A DNA stretch of 25,446 bases. Source: Plakobranchus ocellatus. Taxonomy: Eukaryota; Mollusca; Gastropoda; Plakobranchidae. Position 1 is the stretch's first letter; the number at the start of each line of letters is the position of its first letter. The position numbers and the translations under genes were made by a program. The stretch covers positions 1,282,374 through 1,307,819 of the forward strand of contig BLXT01004368.1 of assembly GCA_019648995.1 (NCBI GenBank). Reading direction: 5' to 3'. Below, piece by piece: positions 1-11,433 of the stretch. The notes below the pieces were generated by a model. It worked only from the letters and a program-made list of their open reading frames with translations, had not been told where the DNA came from and made no database searches.

Positions 1-423
1 CTAGTCTCGCCCTGACGTATTCATGGAACATCTGTGGCAGGTTTCATCCCCCAAAGCTCCCGACCGGACGAAATAAAGCCAGAGAACAGAAAATATATCT
101 AAGTTAGTAGGGTTTCAAGTTTTCTTAGTCCCATTAATAAAATAATTGAAGCACATCATGTTCTATGGCAAAAACAGAGCATTGCAAGCTTTGTTCAATC
201 TACAGATAAATTGATTACCCAAATCTCATTGGATCGTATGCGAAGCGCGAGAAAAAAATGTTTGACATGCAGTCTTTCATCTAGGCCAGCCCAAAAGGAC
301 TGATTGTTGTTTGCTTCGAGTTTGAAAATTCCAATTTTTTTGTCTGCCCATCTATCGGTCTTTCTATATACCCGTACTTGTCTATCTACCTGTGTGTCGA
401 TTTGTCTGTTTGTCGACATACAC
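1..423. other. AT-rich sequence without a recognised gene
   Basis: No exon of either neighbouring gene was found here. The missing 5' exon(s) of HAAO should encode the segment with the first two iron ligands (a YHIEEGEE-like motif). No such motif was seen in plus-strand translation between here and 2366, so those exons probably lie to the left of the window. Confidence 0.4.
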
Positions 424-1615
424 AGACATGTGGACATGGAATGCGGCAGCTGTGGGAGTATAACGTGAAGGATGCATGCATGTGGATATAACAAACAATG
501 CGGGCATGTGGACATAACCTGAGAGGTGCAGACATGTGGACATAATCTGAAGGGTGCAAATATGTGGAAATAACCTGAAAGGTGCAGAAATGTGGACAAA
601 AGTTGGAGGATGCAGACATGTGGACATAATCTAAAGTGTGCAGATTGTGGACATAAGCTGAAAGATGCAAACATGTGAAAATGACCTGAAGGATGAGGGC
701 ATGTGGACATAACCTGAAGGGTGCAAATATGTGGACATAACCTGAAAGATGCAGAAATGTGGACAAAAGCTGAAGGATGCAGACATGTGGACATAATCTG
801 AAGTGTGCAGATTGTGAACATATTTTTAAGCTGAAAGAGGCAAACATGTGAAAATTACCTGAAGGATGAGGGCATGTGGAAATAACCTGAAGTGTGCAGA
901 TTGTGGACATAGCGTGAAAGATGCAGACATGTGGATATACGCTGAAAGATGCAGACATGTGGACATAATCTGAAGTGTGCAGATTGTGGACATAGCGTGA
1001 AAGATGCAGACATGTGGATGTAGGCTGAAGGATGCAGACATGTGGACATTATCTGAAGTGTGCAGATTGTTGACATAACGTGAAAGATGCAGACATGTGG
1101 ACATAAGCTGAAGGATGCAGACATGTGGACATAACCTGAAGGGTGCAAACATGTGGACATATGCTAAAGAATGCACACATGTGGACATAAGCTGAAGGAT
1201 GCAGACATATGGACATAACCTGAAGGATGCAGACATGTGAACATAAGCTGAAGGATGCAGACATGTGGACGTCAATTGAAGGATGCAGACAGGTGGAAAT
1301 AACCTGAAGGATGCAGACATATATGGACATAATGTGAAGAATGCAGACAGGTGGAAATAACCTGAAGGATGCAGACAGGTGGAAATAACCTGAAGGATGC
1401 AGACATATATGGACATAACGTGAAGAATGCAGACAGGTGGAAATAACCTGAAGGATGCAGACATGTGGACATAACCTAAAGGATGCAGACATGCTGCGAA
1501 CCTGAAGGATGCAGCCATGTGGCCATAACCTGAGGGATGTAGACATGTGGACATAACCTGAAGGGTGCAGACATCTGTTTATGAACCAAAGGGTGCAGAG
1601 ATATGGACACCAACT
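424..1615. repeat. 28-bp minisatellite, about 42 copies, with higher-order repeats
   Basis: Tandem array with plus-strand consensus ggatgcagacatgtggac followed by ataacctgaa (28 bp). Variants include a 27-bp unit (gcagattgtgg in place of gcagacatgtgg), a 30-bp unit (acatatatgg) and a shortened unit near 1490-1505. Higher-order periods are visible. The 27-bp variant recurs at about 892, 975 and 1058, an 83-bp period. A six-unit block of about 167 bp repeats between about 636 and 803. The acatatatgg variant recurs 86 bp apart (about 1317 and 1403). Because 28 is not a multiple of 3 and the unit has no minus-strand stop in any frame, long reading frames run in all three minus frames; these are by-products of the repeat. 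Confidence 0.93.
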
Positions 1616-2366
1616 GAAAAATAAGGTTGAGTCGACGGCCGAAAAGTTATCATTGTGCAAGATTAAATTATGTTTCTACAAGTACAACACATGATCTACA
1701 ACAAGTACTAGTCCTTAGTGATCATGGTTAATATTTTTCCTTTTTTACTCAGATTGCACAAGAAGGATGTTACATTGTGACATTTCTCAGCATTTATATG
1801 TTTAAATCTCTGAATCAATGACTTTTTGTACATTAATATTTATTTGTTTGCCAAGGATGTCAAGCTCAAGAATTAAAAAAAGAAAAAAAAAAATGAAGAT
1901 TGTGTTGCCCGGGACCTTACAATATTTTACACTACAGTACCCACAACTTTTTTTTGCTGCCATGGATTGCAAATCATTTCGTATTACAATTGCTTTTCAT
2001 TTTGCCGTCCAGTACCTAAAACATACTGCACCACACACAATTGTTTTTGTGTTGTTACTAAAGACCCTAAAACATAATGCAATAGGATTGTTTTTCTTAT
2101 TGTTGCTAAGAACCTTAAACATACCGCACATGCACACCATTATTTTCCAAGTTGTTGCCTTGCACTTTCAAAAATACTACACTACACACAATTGTTTGTT
2201 GTGTTGCTGCTACGGACTTTAGGATACACTTTACTGCTACATCCATCACTTCTATTACGACACTGACATTTAATGCCACTGCTGTTAAAGTTAATATTGC
2301 TATTATTATTGTTGTGGATGCTGCTACAACCGCTGTTACTGATTGATAAAAATGTTTTATCTGCAG
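1616..2366. other. HAAO intron sequence with a degenerate repeat of about 50 bp
   Basis: The 3' part of the intron upstream of the first visible HAAO exon. From about 1905 to 2235 there is an imperfect tandem pattern of about 47-51 bp. It is built on an accctaaaacata-type core followed by a TTGTT-rich stretch, with roughly six diverged copies. No exon was recognised. A 134-codon plus-strand frame starting at 1818 is low-complexity, resembles no protein I know, and follows the repeat. Confidence 0.4.
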
Positions 2367-2450
2367 CTTTTCTACATGCTGAAGGGAGACATGTGTCTGA
2401 AAGTTATCGAGCATGGGAAACATAGGGATGTTCCTATCAAGGAGGGTGAG
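2367..2450 (+). CDS. HAAO: HAAO exon (first in window): cupin strand region
   Basis: Follows the acceptor ttttatctgcag and ends at the donor gtaatg; 28 codons, phase 0 at both ends. It encodes LFYMLKGDM, then [12 protein letters not shown], then VPIKEGE, matching human residues 54-81. Its first codon directly follows the position of iron ligand Glu53, so that residue must come from the preceding exon. Confidence 0.93.
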
Positions 2451-5400
2451 GTAATGTATCCTCAAATGCATACATTCATGCCAATAAGTGTATACTCACT
2501 GGAATATCGTTATAATTATGCCTGTCTATGTAAATGCATCCTAAACTTGCTCTTGTCCACAAAAATTATACTGAAGAGAAATCCAGAAAATTCGTACAAA
2601 CTTGAAAAAGTCTAAGCCAAAACATTAGTCTTGAGCCATTGGAGATTCTTCAGACAGTAGCATTATCCCTTTTCCTGCCTCCAAATAGCCAAATGAAGAG
2701 CAATATCATCTTGATAAGTCTATCGATTATACTGTTTTTCATTTGACTGTGGTGGAGTAATTTCCTCTTCCTTTTAATAAACTTGAAATCTGCAAGGCAT
2801 GAGACCAATCCCAACCTGTCAGATATAGTATATATATATATATATGAGAACAAACTCTTGAACTATTCTTTCCTTTGAAAAATCAGTTTAAATTCATTCA
2901 GTGCCATCTTGAATATTGGTGTAAGAACCTGCCAAATTTTTTGCCTTTATACATTGTGGATATGGTGTCTTCTTATTTGATTTGTCCATGATCTAGCCAG
3001 CTATGGAAATATCCTATAAGAAAATACTATGTATCTTTGATGTATTGTGGGCGGGCACAAACAAGGCAAATCCAATCACCTTTGTATCAGGTATTGGCAC
3101 AGAATGAGTAAGCAAAATCTGATGCTTGTATTGTGGCAGATAATCAGCATAATTTACATCCTTTTTCGGCAAATAATCAGTATAATATTTACACCCTTTT
3201 CTTATCAGATAATCAGCATATTTGTATATTTGTTCCACCATTACAAAGCTCACAGATGTCTTTGAGCTCTAAGGTTTGAGTCCTGGCTCAAGTTGATGCA
3301 GTTGCTGACATGGCCTTTAAAATGTGCAAAATGCGATATGAAATTTATTTGGATGGGTTTGGAAAAAGTTGTATTTTCTTATTCAAGATAGTGACTTAAC
3401 ACACTAAAATTGGCAATTTTTTGTTCTTTGATGGAATGAGATGTAAAGTATTTTATATGACTTTACCTTGCTTATAACAATAACAGATATGTTGTTTAAT
3501 CTTTGATATTAACTCACTTACAAAAACAAATTTTAAAAAAGACATGAAATGTCGTTATGGTAGTATATGACAATACTTTGGATCCAGCAAAATTTCACGA
3601 CTAGGAACTACAACTATTACTGCAACCTCAACAACACTGTTGCAAATCAATGCCAACAGAAATCCCACAATCATGGAGAGCATTAGATTGTTATTAGGCT
3701 CAGTTTGCCAGATTGCCTGAGTCAGAACCAAAACCTTAAAGCTCAAAGTCATCAGTTCCTTGCTCTACAATCTCATCTTTTGGCACCCTACTTTTTTTAA
3801 TATATAAATTATCATGGAAGGTAAATTTACAATGATGGTTTCATATTCTTTATTCAAAGGATCAAACCCGTCCTCTTATGTAAATGGCTAGTGGCATTGC
3901 AGTGCATAGCACTGCTTTGGATGGAGAGTTTCTGTGCTACCTTGTGGTGAGGATGGAGTTTGGAGTCTCAAGAGAAAGCTTTAGCATAAGGTCTTTACAA
4001 GAGGCCATGCAGATAAATTGATGACAGGAGTGTAGGAGGAAAAGAAAAAAACTACTGGTACAATTCTAGCTGCTATCATACTGGCAAGCTGTATTTGTAA
4101 GGCAGGCAATGCAAACCAGGCACAAGTTTCTGTTGATACTTTTCTACTAGAGTCTATTAAAAAAGATATATGAATAAAAAAGCAGGTCCTCTCATGCAAA
4201 TACCTCTTGACAGAATTGTATACAGCCTTAAGATTTTTATCTTTTGACCATCACAAATCATGAACATCCAATGCTCATAACTTGATATCACGTGTCCACA
4301 ATGATGATAAACTTACAATGCTCATAATCCAATGTCACTTATCCACAATGTGATTTGTGCCAGATTTAATCATGCTGATTCACACATACATAGAATGAAC
4401 CAAGCAGCTTAAGTTGTGACATTGAAAAAAAAAATATCATTATTCCACCCCACCTTACTTCTCCTCTCCTCCCATCTCTGTCCATTAACTACCAGATTTT
4501 CTTGCTGCCAGCCTGCATAGCTCATTCCCCACAGCGATATGAAGACACAATTGGGCTGGTGATAGAGAGGGAGCGTGATGATACAGAGCTCGATGGGCTC
4601 AGGTAACTTGCTTGGCTGTTTTGGCAAAACACTCTGTTCTGAGGCAGAATGAATTCATGATTTCTACAGCCTATATGCAAAACAATAAATTTTATCTACT
4701 AAATGTGAATCCTGTTGGAATAATATGACTGCATTGTTGATTCAAATACAGCCTTAGTTCCAGTCAGTCGTACCTGCGCTGTCTTTACTGAACAGACATC
4801 TCAAAAGAACAAAAATTACATTCTTACTGACTGACTGGTTAATGATAAAAAAGGTAGGATGATTAGTAAGAGTTTTATCCAAAGACATGTTTTATCTTCA
4901 GATATTTTACTGAGAAAGACGGTGTGCCAACAACAGACTCTCTGTTTGAAGCCTGGTTTCATTGTGATGACCTGGGCACTCAGTTGGGACCAATCATCAA
5001 ACAGTAAGTTGTTTAACAAATGGCATTACCTCAGTTATCATTGCCAACTCCAAGTGTGTGGTTGGCATTCATTGTGCTAGAGCTCACTTTCATTGGGGAT
5101 TTCAAAGAACTATTGTTGTGAAGATATAAGCTGTTCCTTCTCTTCACTCACAATTCCCCAAATTAAAAAAAACAAAAAAAAAAAAAAAAACGGCAAGAGC
5201 TTTCTCATTACAATGACACTATATGGTTATGATGCTTTACATTTAAGATAGCTATTGACTGAGTCCAAGTGATACATAACACAGTCATCCCTTGAGCACA
5301 AGTGAAACATAAAATAGCTTTCCACTGAGATTGAGTGGTGCCTAAAACAAGGATCCAGTTAGCACTAAACAAGATAACCATCCAGGGAGGACAAGTGATG

Positions 5401-7899
5401 CATAAGAAAAGTATCCATTGAACACAAGGGATTCATAAGACAAGTATCCACAAGGCACAACTAACTTGCAACTCTCCCATGCAGTGTACACAAGGGATAT
5501 ATAAGAAAACTGTTCATTGAGTACACATATCCACGCAATGCAGTGATACACTAGAGAAATGTCCACTGATCACAGTGACTGGTACATGGGTCAAATTTCA
5601 TTGACCCCCCCCCCCCCCCCTCAAATAACAGCAAAAAACAATCAACATGCCTTCTGGGTAGCCCAGGAAAGAGTACTGATTTTTCCACTGCATACAGCAT
5701 TGAGAGGTACTGCCATTGTTTGCCTTAAGTTTCACCAAATCTTAAGAGACCTAGCTTTCTGATATGGATACCTTGCAATACTGCTAACCCCTGCCATTTT
5801 AGAAGGTCAAAATTGAACAACCAATAATGTTTTCCCCTTTACATCTTTCTCATAGGTTCTTTGCATCAGAACAGTACAAGACAGGAAAGCCTATTTCAGG
5901 TAGATATTTATGTTACAGTGGGATACAGTTTTTTTTATTGACATGGCATTTTAGCAGTTTACTATTTTGATGAAGAGAAAAACATTTAGATAGGTTTATC
6001 CTCGAGTTATGTATTTTTGAAAGTTTTTTGATACTAATTTTAGAAACCAGTTGTACTCAATTTTATGCATGAGGTATACATAAATAGATATGAAGTTATA
6101 TTTCCTCTCTTCATGTTTATTTTTTTTACTAATGCTTTACGTTACTGTGGTATATGTGTTTGATTTAATTTGTATCGTCCAGTGTTTGCAAGTCAAGTTC
6201 AGATTTTGCTCTTAAAACTTAAGTTTTTCTTCATAATTGTGGTTGTAGTGGGATCATGAATTTATTGCCTCAAATAGCCTCACATGTGAGTCTTTTACTT
6301 TTAAGATTACTTTTATTCAAAACATACCTCTCATTACCTCGGAGTACAAGTGTAAAGCCTTTTTCTCTGAATTCTTTTCCTTCCCCCTTTCCATTTGGCT
6401 GGTTTTATGAAGGAACCATCCCAGAAACTCCCCCAGTGATTCTGGACAGCGAGGTCAGTCTGCAGGCTCCATTTAGTCTTCAGGCCTGGATTGACAGACA
6501 CCGGACTGAATTGGACACTAAGGGCTGTGTCCAGCTCTTCCCTCCTACCTTTCAGTTTGATGTGAGAGATGATTTTCTCAATCTTTTTTTTCTTTTGTTT
6601 TTTTGGTTCCAATATTTATCTCAGAGGTTGATAAAACGATGAACAAAACAATTTTTTTTAAAATAAAAGAAGTTAGGCCTATAGTTTGCTCCCTACATTT
6701 TTAAGGAAGAATAAAAAGAAAAACAACAAATGTAGTTCAGTGTAGTTCAGTTTTTGATGAGAATTTTGCTTTGCTTGAATTAACTATTAATGTGCATGTA
6801 ACTAGAGAAGCTGACTCTGTTATAGTTTATTATATCCATCATGAGTTCACTCTGAATCATGAAATAGTATCAGGATGTATAATTTTTTTTTCCAAAACTA
6901 TTCATAACAATTAAGATGTTCACTGTTCTTTCAAAACAATGCCTAATTTTATTTTGTCTTTCAATCTCAGGTAAAAGTATATGGCAAGGGAGAGAATACA
7001 GAGCAGTGCAAGGGGTTTGAAGTCTGGATTTGGCAACTAGTGAGTCTCTCCTTTTTTTTTTTACATTTACTTTTAAATTTCTGAATCTGAATGTTAAATT
7101 ATTGAAGCATGAATCAAAGAAAATTGTTATTTTTGTGGCTGATGTGTTTTATTCATAGTTTTCAAGTTTACTCATGTGATCTTCTCTGGGTGTTTTGTTC
7201 CTTTAGTTTATTGTGCATATTGTCTTGATTATTATTAGTAGTAGTAGTAGTGGTAGTAGTAATAGTCGTATTTGTACTTCTGTTATTGTGGCAAACTCTT
7301 AACTAGGTAAAAGAAGAACAAGTTTGTGATAGATAACAAGTCTGATAAACAAACAAATGTGAAATTTGAAGATGGGATAACCTAAACACAAAACCATCAA
7401 TATAATTTCAACGTGTTCATAAAAAAAAAAAATAATAATATGACTTTGTTAAAATAAAAGGACTAAGGTTGAGTTTCTGTCTGGACTGCTCAGTGGGATG
7501 TGCTTCCCTTACGATCTTCTTAAGTTTAGGGATTGAAAAAAAATCACTTATTTTCATAATGGCATTATTAAGAAACTGCAAATGCAAATACTAATACAAA
7601 GATAAAATGCACAGCTAACTGTAAAAAGTTAACTACAAAATTTAAATATCAACCGTAAACTGGGTAAAAACTAGAGTTGAACAGGTACAGCTAAGAAAAA
7701 AAGATATAGCAAGTTGAACAAATAAAATTCTGGTTTTACCAAAGTGAATGCTGTTGTTTCCAGGAAGGCACATCCACAGTGAATGTCGAGGGCAAGGACT
7801 ATAATCTTGAGACGAATGATACCATGCTTGTGTTGGATGAACAGCAGTAAGTTTGCTCATCATATTCTTTGTTCTAGTTCTCTTGTCTAATGCTAACAA

Positions 7900-7935
<36 letters not shown>

Positions 7936-8687
7936 GTGGAACTGATATAGCACATATCCAAGCTCACAAAGTGCGCTATGCGCTTCACATTTGAAATTCA
8001 ATCAATAAATAAACTTGTGAAGTTAATCAATGTTGGATGTTATTTAAGGCCAATATTCATTTTCAGTTTTTTAACAAGGCTCGAAGATTTGCTAAAAATT
8101 AAGGCCAATAGCTTGGAATGGGTAGACAAAATCCCTAATAGAGAGATAGATGTAGCATTGGCCTAATTCTCTTCTCTAATCTAGATTGAGTTATTTATAT
8201 AGGCATTTCATCTGCACTATCCCTCATCCTAAAAAAGTATCTGTAAAATATATATACATTTTTTTTAGTGGGAGTGGGGGTGGTAATTTGGATTTGGTTT
8301 TGTAAAATGATTTTTTTTTTTGTGAATAGTCAGTATGAGATGACGCTTAATTGGATTGTGCCTCATTCTCATCTGTTTTTGTTCGAAACTATTTTCAAGC
8401 CATGACAGGCTTTTAAAAAATCTGAGATCACCAGAGTAGTGACCTTTATCAGGCAACTTCAAAGCAAGGCTTGCAGTTGTCCAATAGTGTCCTTAATCTC
8501 AGTTTCTTTGCGTAGTTAAAAAATCTCAAATTCTCTGACACAAATGGGTCTTATCATGATAAATTACAGAGCATATATTTTAACCTTAATTTTATTAAGA
8601 CTAAATTACTCCTTTCAGTGATTCTCTATCACTTTTTAAAAATGTTATCCATATTTATTAATTTTGTTGATTATTGTTATAATACAG

Positions 8688-8722
<35 letters not shown>

Positions 8723-8935
8723 TTTTTTTGTTTTTGGATCTTGTTAATAATCTAATTCATATTATTTTTGTCACCATTACACATATATTTTATCATACTA
8801 CTTTGCTGCCTTCCCTTTGCTACCATCTCACCTTTCCTTAACTGGTATCTTTTCCATAGGTACACAGCTTCCCGCCCTCATGGCAGTGTTGCCCTCATAT
8901 GTCATCAGGACCCCAAGCGGAAAAAGAAACTCTAG
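2367..8935 (+). CDS. HAAO: 3-hydroxyanthranilate 3,4-dioxygenase, 5'-partial (8 exons)
   Basis: Cytosolic non-haem Fe(II) enzyme of the kynurenine pathway. It opens the ring of 3-hydroxyanthranilate to aminocarboxymuconate semialdehyde, the precursor of quinolinate and NAD. Exons are 2367-2450, 4496-4602, 4902-5003, 5856-5899, 6413-6561, 6971-7039, 7764-7846 and 8860-8935. They join in frame to 237 residues, against about 233 for the matching part of the human enzyme (residue 54 to the C-terminus). Diagnostic segments are [54 protein letters not shown] and the C-terminal ICHQDPK. The third iron ligand (His91, human numbering) and substrate contacts Arg95 and Glu105 are present. His47 and Glu53 would sit on the missing upstream exon. 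All introns are GT-AG and no frame break is seen. From family knowledge, animal HAAO is a single-chain bicupin with one catalytic iron in the N-terminal cupin. The start codon is outside the window. Confidence 0.95.
2829..2845. repeat. (TA)n microsatellite
   Basis: About eight TA units within a HAAO intron. Confidence 0.9.
3137..3230. repeat. Short minisatellite, period 33-36 bp, about 2.7 copies
   Basis: Copies begin at 3137, 3170 and 3206 with cagataatcag or caaataatcag, followed by cataattta-type sequence and a T-rich part. It lies in the 2451-4495 HAAO intron, which otherwise holds no feature I can support. Confidence 0.7.
4496..4602 (+). CDS. HAAO: HAAO exon: iron ligand and substrate-binding segment
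   Basis: Acceptor is taccag and donor is gtaact; 35 codons plus two bases. It encodes [14 protein letters not shown], then an acidic [13 protein letters not shown] stretch, ending ELDGL. The AHSPQR motif holds the third metal ligand (His91) and Arg95. The Glu of LVIER matches substrate-binding Glu105. Confidence 0.95.
4902..5003 (+). CDS. HAAO: HAAO exon: inter-cupin segment
   Basis: Acceptor is tttatcttcag and donor is gtaagt. The first base completes an Arg codon with the preceding exon, followed by [19 protein letters not shown] and [14 protein letters not shown]. The last two bases (CA) are completed by G of the next exon. DLGTQL is a hallmark of the animal enzyme. Confidence 0.95.
5240..5585. 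repeat. Degenerate minisatellite, period about 33 bp
   Basis: About ten diverged copies of a unit like atccattgagcacaagtgat plus acataagacaagt. Since 33 is divisible by 3, a minus-strand frame stays open with an 11-residue pattern (variants of YxSLV). It lies in the 5004-5855 HAAO intron and is not considered coding. Confidence 0.65.
5605..5620. repeat. Poly(C) run of 16
   Basis: Uninterrupted C homopolymer in a HAAO intron. Its length may be affected by sequencing error. Confidence 0.9.
5856..5899 (+). CDS. HAAO: HAAO 44-bp micro-exon
   Basis: Acceptor is tttctcatag and donor is gtagat; 44 bases. It encodes [15 protein letters not shown] plus one base of the next Gly codon. It is the equivalent of human EFFSSEQYRTGKPIP. 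The exon is too short to be found by reading-frame length and was placed by homology and splice phase. Confidence 0.93.
6413..6561 (+). CDS. HAAO: HAAO exon: start of C-terminal cupin
   Basis: Acceptor is ttttatgaag and donor is gtgaga; 149 bases. It encodes (G)[19 protein letters not shown], then [18 protein letters not shown], then [12 protein letters not shown]. It aligns with the human MSLDAWLDSHHREL region. The acceptor is preceded by a C/T-rich tract at 6350-6400. Confidence 0.93.
6971..7039 (+). CDS. HAAO: HAAO exon: C-terminal cupin
   Basis: Acceptor is tcaatctcag and donor is gtgagt; 23 complete codons. It encodes [18 protein letters not shown] and WIWQL. It corresponds to the human segment ending DVWLWQL. 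Confidence 0.93.
7228..7265. repeat. (TAG)n-rich microsatellite
   Basis: Imperfect ATT/AGT trinucleotide tract in the HAAO intron 7040-7763. Confidence 0.8.
7764..7846 (+). CDS. HAAO: HAAO exon: C-terminal cupin
   Basis: Acceptor is ttgtttccag and donor is gtaagt; 27 codons plus two bases. It encodes [19 protein letters not shown] and TMLVLDEQ, matching human EGSSVVTMGGRRLSLAPDD. An (ATT)n tract starts about 50 bp into the following intron. Confidence 0.93.
7899..7935. repeat. (ATT)n microsatellite
   Basis: About 12 ATT units in the last HAAO intron (7847-8859). Confidence 0.92.
8688..8720. repeat. (ATT)n microsatellite
   Basis: Eleven ATT units, the second such tract in the same HAAO intron. 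Confidence 0.92.
8860..8935 (+). CDS. HAAO: HAAO terminal coding exon with stop
   Basis: Acceptor is ttttccatag. It encodes [19 protein letters not shown] and then KRKKKL, ending at TAG 8933-8935. It matches the human SVALSVTQDPACKKPLG end. The C-terminus here is strongly basic. Confidence 0.94.
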
Positions 8936-9313
8936 CTCTTGAATAGGGTTGGCTCTTCTTGTGCTTTTTTGGTCAGCACTCACACTTTTTATCAATGTGC
9001 AATTCAAAAGAGACAAGAAGAAGGCCTTGTAAAGCTGCTGTCCAGCTTAGTTTTTAAAGCTTTTCTTTGACAAATCAAATGACAGCTGAATGAAATCTAA
9101 AGAGAAAGGTACATGAATATAAAAAATTTGTAACTCACAATACTCTTTCGTGTAAGCCAATTTTTCTAAGTGTAGCAATGGCACAAGCTGGTCTAAATTT
9201 TCCTAAAGTAGTGTCAAAAACTCAAACTTTAATTAGTCTTAACAGTTATGCAAGCAAGGCAGTTGACTTTGGCTTGGGACAAAAAAATAAACAATGAGAA
9301 TTATTTGAATAAA
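8936..9313 (+). other. HAAO: Probable HAAO 3' UTR with two poly(A) signals
   Basis: Sequence after the HAAO stop. Canonical AATAAA hexamers occur at 9286-9291 and 9308-9313. A further AATAAA at 10114-10119 would make a much longer UTR. Which one is used cannot be decided from the sequence. Confidence 0.4.
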
Positions 9314-9350
9314 CCTGTCTTATGTAGCGAAAGCAAATGTGTGGCAGTCC

Positions 9351-9568
9351 TACAAAATAAGTCAAGTTGTGGGTTCACATCATTGAAATCAAAATTAAGA
9401 TTTTCCAACCAAACAACAAAAAATTTTCAAAGCTTTATGTATAAAAAGACTATGGCATGTCCATAGAAGATTCTCCACATAGAGAAGTCAGAAGTTTTAC
9501 ACCTCTTCACCTAACGGTTTCCATTTAAAATCAGTCTTGCAAAATCGCAACTTGACTTATTTTGTGTA
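9351..9568. repeat. Inverted repeat pair, 18-bp perfect core, in HAAO 3' flank
   Basis: acaaaataagtcaagttg (within 9351-9373) recurs as its exact reverse complement within 9546-9568, separated by about 170 bp. It could fold as a stem if transcribed. No target-site duplication was found, so it is not called a transposon. Confidence 0.55.
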
Positions 9569-11429
9569 ATGATAGGGCAACAAACGTGAATCAGATACAA
9601 TTCATTGTGGATACTTTGTGCATTGGAATCTTTTAAAAGAATTTTATTTACTCCAAAAAAAAAAGGGAATAACTGTACAATTTTTAAACTTTCTCATCAC
9701 TACACAAAGTTTGCATTGAAACATAAAGACTATCCCTGTCTCTTGGAAGTCAATATGTTCCAAATATGACTTGTGTCTGATTTGCCCAGGTTGCCTCTGA
9801 GAAAGGAAGTTGTTTTCTCCAAAATGTTCTTTGATGGTTGTGCAGTGTGATCGGCCCAAACCAATTCTGTGTGGTCAAAGTTTTGAAAATTCTATGTATT
9901 TAAAAAAAAATTTAAAAAGTGATTTAATCTTTGCAAATGCCTGTCAATTCTAAAAGTCCTATAAATGAAATGTCTTGAGATGAGTCCTATTGAATGAGAA
10001 ATTGTATTTTTGAACCTTGTAAATTATTGAAACAGCCTCACACTTCATTGAATGTATGGTTTTATCTAGGTGCAGGTCCAGTGATTCTACATGAGATGTT
10101 GGGGTTTGGAATGAATAAAGGAAAAGTCAACTTAAAAATTTTTTATCACAGTGTTACAATATCCAACTCATTAAGATTGATCTCAAGACAAAGTAACAAA
10201 CAAATTCAAATGATATGTACCGGTGCTCTGATGTTGATGGTTCTTTCTTAATGTCTTTTCCTGATAAATGAAATTTACACTTGATCCCGAAATACTTTGT
10301 AATCAAGCAGTTCAAATTGAGTCAAGTCTTGTGAATGCTATGGCTCTTGCTTTTATTCAAGTTTAAATTCTCCCTGTGATCTTTAGACATCCTGCTATAA
10401 AGACTATTTATCTTTATCTCTAGACAGCTGACTGCTTTTTGAAAAAAAAAAAAATCATGTTCTTATCCATGTCTAGTGCATTCCAGATCTGTCAAAATGT
10501 AAGGTATGATTGTCATTACATATTATGTATTGATATTATATCAAAATACAAAGGCAAAAGCGAAATAAATACTCTAATTTAAGCTCTTATCCCTACCTCT
10601 GTTCAATCCTCTGTATTTATCATACAAAGTATTATGCACTTATAGAATGCGAGTAGACATACCACAAGGAAATGTTTTTTTGTTGTTTCTTTTTCTGCCG
10701 AGTGCTGACTTAGACTATGGTGAGGAGAATGTACTGGAAAGGATTTAATAAAAAATGTTCTGAAATCACATATATAATTATAGCAGTACTGAGGAGACCA
10801 AAACAAAGCTAAGATAAAAGACATTCAAATGAAAGCATGTTGATATAAAAATAATTTTGTGTTGACAAAAAAAAGGGAATGATGTTGATAAATAGTTCCC
10901 TTTATTGTTTTTTTTGGGTGTAGATTTGCCATGAGGTTAAGAGAATGTCANNNNNNNNNNNNNNNNNNNNNNNNNNNNNNNNNNNNNNNNNNNNNNNNNN
11001 NNNNNNNNNNNNNNNNNNNNNNNNNNNNNNNNNNNNNNNNNNNNNNNNNNNNNNNNNNNNNNNNNNNNNNNNNNNNNNNNNNNNNNNNNNNNNNNNNNNN
11101 NNNNNNNNNNACTGTTTTGCTTTCAAATTTAGTGAGACCTATCTGCATTATTATTTTGGATTGTGTGCACTGGCTCATGTAAAAAGAAAAAAAATGCCTA
11201 CCTCTGAACAGTACTAAGACTTGGGTGATTTTTACTTAATTCATTTACTAGTAGACAATGGCCTCCCTAGCCTAAAGTTAAAATAATCTGTGCATTTTCT
11301 TCTCCGGCTGGGCACTTTTAAAAAATGGAACTACAATGGATCAAACCCTTTTGACTTTGTTTGAAAGGAAAAGAATAGCACAAAGTGAAGGATATTTGTA
11401 TAGAGAATTTATTATGAAATAGGTTTACT
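9569..11429. other. AT-rich intergenic sequence, no gene recognised
   Basis: Only short, low-complexity reading frames occur, none with recognisable protein character. It includes the assembly gap. Confidence 0.5.
10951..11110. other. Assembly gap (160 N)
   Basis: Run of N. Reading frames that run across it have no meaning. Confidence 1.
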
Positions 11430-11433
11430 TTAA

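Noticed and set aside
424-1615. CRISPR-like array of regularly spaced repeats.
   Set aside because: The units abut with no unique spacers, and the genome is eukaryotic.
195-1660. Long minus-strand reading frames (up to 242 codons) with Cys/His-rich 28-residue repeats.
   Set aside because: They are translations of the 28-bp minisatellite in all three frames. No splice context, no unique domain, and frame changes between units of 27, 28 and 30 bp.
3273-3283. GGTTTGAGTCC, close to a Pol III B box, suggesting a tRNA or tRNA-derived SINE.
   Set aside because: No A box at the right distance, no cloverleaf and no A-rich tail or second copy seen.
6256-6642. 128-codon plus frame covering the HAAO exon at 6413-6561.
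   Set aside because: Only 6413-6561 is exon; the ends of the frame read into intron past consensus splice sites.
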